Shown here: piece after piece, positions 7,262-11,756 of the stretch
How positions within the stretch are numbered: the stretch's first letter is position 1
Layout: each line of letters starts with the position of its first letter
Assembly (NCBI GenBank): GCA_035655435.1
Contig: DASRUN010000051.1
Coordinates: 1-18,440, forward strand
Length of the DNA: 18,440 bases
Reading direction: 5' to 3'
Origin: UBA493 sp035655435
Lineage (GTDB): Archaea; Iainarchaeota; Iainarchaeia; Iainarchaeales; Iainarchaeaceae
Translations under genes and position numbers: made by a program
The notes under the pieces: generated by a model
Databases searched by the model: none
What the model was told of the DNA's origin: nothing
What the model saw: the letters and a program-made list of their open reading frames with translations, nothing else

Positions 7262-7432
7262 ATGTTAACAGAAACAAAAAGCATTCTGAAAAAGATCAAT
7301 AAAATAGAGACAGAATTAAAAAACATGAAAAAAAAGGCAGTTGATATTGATCTAGTTCTTACCGACGAGGATTTGGAAGATTTAAAGCGAGCAGAGTCAG
7401 ACCTTAAAATGGGAAAGACAAAGAGGCTCTGA
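7262..7432 (+). CDS. RelB-like antitoxin candidate (56 aa)
   Basis: This is a small, highly charged protein directly ahead of a RelE-like toxin (stop TGA at 7430-7432, toxin start at 7435). The start chosen is ATG 7262, which follows CATATTAATAAAAAC (7226-7240), a TATA-like box at the right distance. A longer frame reaching to 7217 would begin inside the tRNA flank and upstream of the promoter. The first 30 residues are a Lys/Glu-rich helix (KSILKKINKIETELKNMKKK). The C-terminal part LTDEDLEDLKRAESDLKMGK resembles the toxin-binding tail of RelB-type antitoxins. No clear DNA-binding domain is visible, so autoregulation is uncertain. The role is inferred mainly from position, size and tail motif. 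Confidence 0.62.
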   Translation: MLTETKSILKKINKIETELKNMKKKAVDIDLVLTDEDLEDLKRAESDLKMGKTKRL

Positions 7433-7434
7433 AA

Positions 7435-7698
7435 TTGCATGAAGTTCACTTGTCCCAAAAAGCAACCAAATTTCTTGAAAAAATTGATGCAAACCTCAGA
7501 GAAAGAATAATCTCAAGATTAAAAAACTTAGGAGAAACTCCTATTCCAAGCGATTCAAAATTCATAACAAGGGAAAATGGAGACAAAATATTCAGATATA
7601 GAATAGGGTCTTACAGAGCATTATACAAAGTAAAAGACAAGGAAAAAATGGTTCTGATCACAAAAATAGACAAAAGACCGAGAATCTATAAAAGATAA
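7435..7698 (+). CDS. RelE/ParE-superfamily toxin, TTG start
   Basis: At 87 aa it has the normal length for a RelE-like toxin, an mRNA interferase acting on the ribosome (ParE relatives instead poison gyrase). The N-terminus HEVHLSQKATKFLEKID fits the family opening helix. The core shows RYRIGSYRALYKV and ends with ITKIDKRPRIYKR, the usual Arg-rich strands and C-terminal D-x-R-x-x-x-Y. The only start that gives the canonical N-terminus is TTG at 7435; the ATG at 7439 is in another frame. It is two bases after the antitoxin stop, so translation is probably coupled. RelE catalysis relies on basic and aromatic residues, several of which are present, but activity cannot be judged from sequence alone. 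Confidence 0.85.
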   Translation: MHEVHLSQKATKFLEKIDANLRERIISRLKNLGETPIPSDSKFITRENGDKIFRYRIGSYRALYKVKDKEKMVLITKIDKRPRIYKR

Positions 7699-7727
7699 AA
7701 ATTTGCCGAAAATATTAAGTGACAAAA

Positions 7728-7934
7728 ATGAAAAAAGAAACTTGGTATGATAAAGAAGAAGACATACTGGGAGTTCAATTATTCCGCGGAAAATACTGGA
7801 AAAGTATAGAACTTCCCAATGGAATCACAATTGATCTTGCAAAAACAGGAAAAATAATGGGGATGAAAATAGCTAATGCAAAAAAAATATTCTCCGGAAA
7901 AACAAAAAAAGTCCTTCAAGTTGCAGCGCGATGA
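7728..7934 (+). CDS. DUF2283-family protein (68 aa)
   Basis: The sequence ETWYDKEEDILGVQLFRGKY, then the turn PNGITIDLAKTGKIMGMKIANAKKIF, matches the DUF2283 pattern: a Y-D-x-E-x-D start, a strand, then D-x-x-x-x-G-x-x-x-G-x-x-I. Such proteins often sit in toxin-antitoxin loci and may act as antitoxins or accessory factors; their biochemical role is not established. ATG 7728 is preferred over GTG 7719, which only adds three residues. It follows the RelE-like gene by 29 bp, so the three genes are probably one transcript. Its stop codon (7932-7934) lies immediately beside the repeat copy of the tRNA 3' end. Confidence 0.75.
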   Translation: MKKETWYDKEEDILGVQLFRGKYWKSIELPNGITIDLAKTGKIMGMKIANAKKIFSGKTKKVLQVAAR

Positions 7935-7935
7935 A

Positions 7936-7963
7936 TTCGAATCACGCCCGACCCGCTCGAAAA
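7936..7963 (+). repeat. right copy of imperfect direct repeat, tRNA 3'-end remnant
   Basis: It begins with the T-loop motif TTCGAAT, followed by CACGC, CCGACCC, G and CTCGAAAA. This reads as the 3' half of a tRNA: T-stem strand, acceptor strand and G discriminator. It matches 7196-7223 at 22 of 28 bases, including 7 of 8 just after the discriminator. The 5' half of a tRNA is absent, since the DUF2283 gene occupies that space. It probably marks the far end of an insertion at tRNA-Arg. Confidence 0.55.
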
Positions 7964-8518
7964 TTATTCTTTTTTAGTTTGCGCCAAATATTGGTGAAAC
8001 ATAAAACTTGCATCTGCAATGCTTGGCAGCCTATTTTTATCCGCAATCATTTCCAATGCCAAATTGAATCTGGTTTCAAAATCCTGTAAATGTCTTCCGC
8101 CCATGCGTTCAGCATCCAATTTTGTTGAATACAAATGAGCCAAAGACTCCAGATCATGCCTGTTAATCTCGTGTTGTGCTCCGGAAGAATCTATAAAAAT
8201 CAAGGTTGGCCGCCTGTCCTTTTTCCGGCCTTTTATTTTTTTGGAATCGCGCTCATCAATATACCAAAAAAGAACAGAATGTTTTCCTTTCCCCTTTTTT
8301 GATTTATGAGTAATAATTTGCTCACCAATATACTTTGCTTGCGCACCATTGTCTATTTTCTTTTTGTGGGCAAAGGCACGAGCATGTCCAGTGTAAGCGT
8401 TAGGAGTATGAGCACCAGCTTCAGAATTTTCTGCACGATTGTTAACATCCCGAAAAAAGGCAAAATTTTCGGCAGTAATTTTCGGCAATCGTTTTCTAAC
8501 CCTATTCCTGTGCGACAT
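7964..8518 (-). CDS. basic protein of unknown function (184 aa)
   Basis: I do not recognise this protein. It opens with a strongly basic segment (MSHRNRVRKRLPKI). The middle has two beta-like stretches, HSVLFWYIDERD and PTLIFIDSSG, around a Lys/Arg-rich loop (KKIKGRKKDRR). The C-terminal 70 residues look helical (ESLAHLYSTKLDAERMGG, FETRFNLALEMIAD). It has no signal peptide, membrane segment or cysteine pattern. Nucleic-acid binding is possible from its charge but unproven. Its ATG at 8518 has a TATA-like AAATATAAAT about 20-30 bp upstream on its own strand, so it is a single leaderless gene. It ends at the tRNA-remnant repeat, so it could belong either to the island or to the chromosome. Confidence 0.65.
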   Translation of the reverse strand: MSHRNRVRKRLPKITAENFAFFRDVNNRAENSEAGAHTPNAYTGHARAFAHKKKIDNGAQAKYIGEQIITHKSKKGKGKHSVLFWYIDERDSKKIKGRKKDRRPTLIFIDSSGAQHEINRHDLESLAHLYSTKLDAERMGGRHLQDFETRFNLALEMIADKNRLPSIADASFMFHQYLAQTKKE

Positions 8519-8636
8519 AATGGAAAAATAAGAATTTTGAGATTTATATTTCTTTCATAGGCAAAAAGCGTCTTCAACATAACAAATGGAATGCTACATA
8601 CCGAATTTTTTTGGAAAAAAAATTCAACACGTGAAT

Positions 8637-8730
8637 TTATTAATAACCTCAGGCATAATATATTCAATTTCGAAAAAAACCCTATTTTAGGGTTTTTACT
8701 TCAAAAAAAACAAGCTAGGGAAAGGGGTGA
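8637..8730 (+). promoter_or_regulatory. ftsZ promoter and structured leader
   Basis: TTTATTAATA (8637-8646) is a TATA-like box, placing transcription start near 8668-8675. Just after it lies a perfect 10-bp inverted repeat, AAAAACCCTA-TTT-TAGGGTTTTT (8675-8697), which would fold as a hairpin at the mRNA 5' end. The Shine-Dalgarno GGGGTGA (8724-8730) follows. A hairpin ending in T5 between promoter and ribosome site could be an attenuator or an operator. CATAATATA (8654-8662) is a second possible TATA box and would put the hairpin at the transcription start. Confidence 0.5.
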
Positions 8731-8737
8731 AAAAACT

Positions 8738-9826
8738 TTGAAGTCACTTATTAGCTCAGCCGTACACACGGAACAAAAATCAGATAACAGTAAAATACAG
8801 GAGTTCGATACTCCAAAAATAATGGTAATAGGTTGCGGAGGAGCCGGCTGCAACGCTGTAAATAGATTGGCAAAAATGCACATTCAAGGCGCACAATTGG
8901 CTGCAATTAACACAGACAAACAGCACCTTGCAATGATCGACGAAGAAATAACAAAAGTTCTAATTGGAAAAAGCGTTACAAGGGGTTTAGGAGCAGGCGG
9001 TTACCCTGAAATAGGAGCAAAAGCTGCTGAAGTAAGCAAAACCGAACTCACACAACTCTTAGATGGAGTAGACATGCTCTTTGTAAGCGCAGGAATGGGC
9101 GGAGGAACAGGAACCGGTTCAGCACCAATTGTTGCAGGAATTGCAAAGGATATGGGCGCAATCGTAGTTTCCATAGTAACTTACCCATTCTCATTGGAGA
9201 GATCAAGATTAATCAGCGCGGAAGCAGGAATTCAGAAATTAAGCGACCACTCGGATACAGTTGTTGTAATAGACAACAATAGATTGGTGCAATTGGTTCC
9301 AAACCTTCCAATACAAGACGCATTCAAAGTTGCTGATGAGGTAATAGCAAGAACTGTGAGAGGAATAACAGAAACAATCACACAACCTTCACTAATCAAC
9401 CTTGACTTTGCCGACATAAGAAGCGTAATGGCAGGATCAGGACTCTCTCTTATAGCAGTTGGAGAGTCAAAAAGCGTGGACAGAGTTCACGAAGCGGTAG
9501 AAGACACCTTGAGCAACACGCTTTTGGATGTTGATATTGCAGGAGCATCAGGAGTACTAATCCACATTACAGGCGGACCCGACTTAACACTTGGAGAAGC
9601 CAACGAAATAGGAGAACTCTTGACAGCAAGAATAGACGCTAAAGCAGTTGTAATCTGGGGAGCAAGAGTTGACAACACCTTTGAAAACAAGATTGAAATA
9701 ATCGCAATCTTCACAGGAGTCAACAGCCCATACATAACCGGAGCAAACAAAAAGCTTGGTTCGAGAGAACAGGCTTATGCAACCGCAAGAGGCCACGACA
9801 GAGATTTCGGATTAAAAACATTGTGA
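8738..9826 (+). CDS. ftsZ: cell division protein FtsZ
   Basis: FtsZ is a tubulin-like GTPase that polymerises into the cytokinetic ring. The nucleotide pocket begins with IMVIGCGGAGCNAVNRL. The tubulin signature GMGGGTGTGSAP covers about residues 119-130, and the T7 catalytic loop NLDFAD carries Asn221, Asp223 and Asp226. The C-terminal domain has the conserved GASGVLIHITGGPDLTL and VIWGARVDNTFENKIEI. The frame is open back to 8591, but the start is placed at TTG 8738 because GGGGTGA sits seven bases before it and KSLISSAV matches the usual archaeal FtsZ N-terminus; this gives 362 aa. No typical FtsA/SepF-binding C-terminal tail is evident after LGSREQAYATARG. It is monocistronic, with its own leader and terminator. 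Confidence 0.96.
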   Translation: MKSLISSAVHTEQKSDNSKIQEFDTPKIMVIGCGGAGCNAVNRLAKMHIQGAQLAAINTDKQHLAMIDEEITKVLIGKSVTRGLGAGGYPEIGAKAAEVSKTELTQLLDGVDMLFVSAGMGGGTGTGSAPIVAGIAKDMGAIVVSIVTYPFSLERSRLISAEAGIQKLSDHSDTVVVIDNNRLVQLVPNLPIQDAFKVADEVIARTVRGITETITQPSLINLDFADIRSVMAGSGLSLIAVGESKSVDRVHEAVEDTLSNTLLDVDIAGASGVLIHITGGPDLTLGEANEIGELLTARIDAKAVVIWGARVDNTFENKIEIIAIFTGVNSPYITGANKKLGSREQAYATARGHDRDFGLKTL

Positions 9827-9865
9827 AAAAGCCCCAAGCTTTTTCACCTTTTTAATTTTTTTTTC
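9823..9865 (+). terminator. ftsZ hairpin plus T-tract terminator
   Basis: A perfect 10-bp inverted repeat GTGAAAAAGC-CCCAA-GCTTTTTCAC (9823-9847) begins on the ftsZ stop codon itself. It is followed by T runs interrupted by few other bases. Hairpin plus oligo-T is unusually bacterial-looking for an archaeon, but the T-tract alone would also terminate archaeal RNA polymerase. Confidence 0.7.
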
Positions 9866-10006
9866 TAATTTTAAAAATTATACTAATCACATTGGGTTTT
9901 TGATTTCCGCATAGTTATAACCCGATAATTATAGGCTTTCTTATAACTAAATATAATTATGAAAAAGCTTATAAATATAGCTTGAGTTATAATTTATGAG
10001 ATATAA
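9866..10006. promoter_or_regulatory. AT-rich region with repeated GTTATAA motifs ahead of the ATPase gene
   Basis: There is no gene here. AGTTATAAC (9913-9921), its inverted form TTATAACT (9941-9948) and AGTTATAAT (9985-9993) recur at roughly 28- and 44-bp steps, with related TAATTATA and ATAATTAT between them. GCTTATAAATATAGC (9967-9981) includes a likely TATA box about 30 bp before ATG 10007. The repeated sites may bind the downstream winged-helix ATPase or a repressor; this is inference. I see no known archaeal ORB-type origin box. Confidence 0.45.
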
Positions 10007-11293
10007 ATGACTACAATATTATCGACTGATGATAAAATGAATAATTTTTGGGAATTATACGGAATAAAGGAAAACCCATTTGGAACTGCTCCATTATTGG
10101 TTAAAGGAGGTTCTTTACCTATTGAAAGTTTTGTAGGAAGAGGAGAACAACTGAATCGTTTAAAAAAATTATTTACTTCTGGAGGAGGTTCAAGAATTCT
10201 GGTTTATGGTGATGTTGGCGTAGGTAAAACTACGGTTGTCAACGTCGGCCGAAATTACGCTTTAAACAAAGGATATTTTACATCGTTTAAAGAAATTGCT
10301 GTTCAGGAGCATTGGAATGCAGATTTATTTATTTTCAACACGTTAGCATCAATCCACTCTACATTAAAATTACTTCAGACGAAACCAATAAATGAAGTAA
10401 CATTAAAAAAATTAGATGCTTTGATTGCATTGGGCATAGAAGAAATAAATGCAGGAATAACATTAGGGGGCATTGGAGGAAATTATGGCACTCAACTAAG
10501 AAATCCAATCAAAGTTTCAACGATACAATTAACTGATCTTTTTGTCGAAGTAATTAATGAGATTATTAAAAACACTAATAGAGATGTGATTATTCATTAT
10601 AATAATTTAGAATTATTACCAGAGAAAAGTATTAGACGAATATTTGATAATTTACGCGATTTTTTTCAAACACCAAAAGTTCATTTTGTTTTTGTCGGAA
10701 ACTTGAGTGTTTACGCAATTCTTCAAACTATACCGAGATTTTCATCTATTTTATCAGACACTATTGTAATAGACAATTTATCTTTAGAAGAAATTCAGGA
10801 AATTATAAAAAAACGATTTGAATTTATGAGAATAAGCAAAGACCTGAATTATATAAATCCTATCGAAAAAGTGACATTAAAACTATTATATGATTTATAT
10901 GACGGCAATATTAGAAATATTTTAAACAGCCTTTCTACAGCAATTATTGAAGTTACTAATGAACAGCCAGTAGTACTTGACCAAAATATTTTGTGCAGAA
11001 CTTTAAAATCAATAGTAGAGAAACGATATATTAATGAACTTCAACCCAATGCCAAAAAAATTTTGCTAGAGGCAGTGAAATATCACGAAGTTACAAATAG
11101 ACAGCTCTCAAAGCAAACAAATATTGCTCGCTCAAATGTTTCAACATACGTAAAACAATTACAAGAAAAATCTTGTTTGTATCTTCGAAGAAAAGATGGA
11201 AAAGACAAATTTTGGAGTGTTGAGCCAAAAATAAAATGGTGGACATTAAAAGAAACTGATTCAAAACAGAAGAAATTGAAAAATTTCCATTAA
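10007..11293 (+). CDS. AAA+ ATPase with C-terminal winged helix, Orc1/Cdc6-like architecture
   Basis: The N-terminus WELYGIKENPFGTAP leads into FVGRGEQLNRLKKLF, then Walker A GDVGVGKTT (about residues 68-76). The Walker B position reads VIIHYNNLELL, with Asn where Asp and Asp/Glu are expected. A sensor-1-like HFVFVGN follows, then a lid around YDGNIRNILNSL. Residues about 350-405 form a winged helix (TNRQLSKQTNIARSNVSTYVKQLQEKSCLYLRR). The layout matches Orc1/Cdc6-like and related DNA-binding STAND-type ATPases, but the sequence is not a standard Orc1. Codon use differs from its neighbours: Leu is mostly TTA, and AT-ending codons dominate. That suggests horizontal transfer, perhaps from a plasmid or virus. 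The role (replication initiation, mobile-element control or defence) is open. Confidence 0.75.
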   Translation: MTTILSTDDKMNNFWELYGIKENPFGTAPLLVKGGSLPIESFVGRGEQLNRLKKLFTSGGGSRILVYGDVGVGKTTVVNVGRNYALNKGYFTSFKEIAVQEHWNADLFIFNTLASIHSTLKLLQTKPINEVTLKKLDALIALGIEEINAGITLGGIGGNYGTQLRNPIKVSTIQLTDLFVEVINEIIKNTNRDVIIHYNNLELLPEKSIRRIFDNLRDFFQTPKVHFVFVGNLSVYAILQTIPRFSSILSDTIVIDNLSLEEIQEIIKKRFEFMRISKDLNYINPIEKVTLKLLYDLYDGNIRNILNSLSTAIIEVTNEQPVVLDQNILCRTLKSIVEKRYINELQPNAKKILLEAVKYHEVTNRQLSKQTNIARSNVSTYVKQLQEKSCLYLRRKDGKDKFWSVEPKIKWWTLKETDSKQKKLKNFH

Positions 11294-11384
11294 AATCAGT
11301 TCCCTTTTATGTGTAAACTCATTTTTTGCATATTTACGAGAGCAAAGCCCACCTCGGAATAAGTACAAAGCCCAGAACTTACAA

Positions 11385-11540
11385 TTATCTCAAAACCAGG
11401 AAGATTACACCCAAAATCAAAAACACTATTGTGATTGAAGGGTTAAGCACATCCAAGGGAGCGGGAAAGCCCGGAATCAAAGAACCAAGGCCCGCGCCAA
11501 CGAAAAGCATTGCAACACTGAACTTATCAACATTAATCAT
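11385..11540 (-). CDS. small two-helix membrane protein (51 aa)
   Basis: From ATG 11540 the minus strand encodes 51 residues ending in TAA. The product begins MINVDKFSVAMLFVGAGLG and has two hydrophobic helices (about 8-23 and 35-50) joined by a Pro-rich turn (PGFPAPLDVLNP). GTTTTATTAAG, the complement of 11562-11572, lies 22-32 bp upstream as a TATA-like box, which supports a leaderless gene. The hydrophobic pattern and promoter spacing make it much more convincing than the longer frame on the opposite strand (11326-11628), which has low-complexity, unstructured content. No function is recognised. It is convergent with the ATPase gene, and the 91-bp gap between them holds only a T-rich stretch (near 11320-11327) that may terminate the latter. 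Confidence 0.6.
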   Translation of the reverse strand: MINVDKFSVAMLFVGAGLGSLIPGFPAPLDVLNPSITIVFLILGVIFLVLR

Positions 11541-11753
11541 GCTATTAGATTGTGAAAACCGCTTAATAAAACTTACTTCAATATTGGCCGCTCTAAAGCC
11601 TAACCCCTACACCAAGCTCGTTCTTTAACGACAATTAGACAGGGATTTTTGAGGTTTATGGCAGATAGGGGCTCTGAAAACATTTAAATACTACTTTTTT
11701 TATTGTCCTACTGTATTATCACTCAAAAAGTGATTATATGAAAAAGTGATTAT
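11541..11753. promoter_or_regulatory. divergent intergenic region with promoter of the secreted-protein gene
   Basis: ATTTAAATA (11682-11690) is a good TATA box for the downstream + strand gene and puts transcription start near 11713. The 11590-11680 part is richer in G and C than its surroundings and holds partly complementary blocks (AACCCCTA near 11607, ATAGGGGCTC near 11664) that could pair across a loop. I cannot support an RNA gene from this alone. Confidence 0.4.
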
Positions 11754-11756
11754 ATG
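11725..11756 (+). repeat. exact 16-bp tandem duplication of the translation start
   Basis: AAAAAGTGATTATATG occurs twice back to back (11725-11740 and 11741-11756). Each copy carries GTGAT, complementary to the 3' end of archaeal 16S rRNA, three bases before an ATG. The first ATG opens a three-codon frame (Met-Lys-Lys-stop) whose TGA lies inside the second GTGAT. The second ATG starts the 679-aa protein. Confidence 0.85.

Noticed and set aside
8591..8737. Longer FtsZ beginning at 8591
   Set aside because: The extra residues cover the TATA box and leader hairpin and do not resemble any FtsZ. TTG 8738 has a proper Shine-Dalgarno.
9866..10006. Chromosomal replication origin next to the Orc1-like gene
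   Set aside because: No ORB-type box or clear unwinding element was seen. The ATPase is not a standard Orc1/Cdc6, so only the motif repeats are reported.
11326..11628. 100-aa ORF on the + strand
   Set aside because: It is antisense to the better-supported 51-aa membrane protein and its promoter. It lacks a Shine-Dalgarno or TATA box and has no fold-like pattern.
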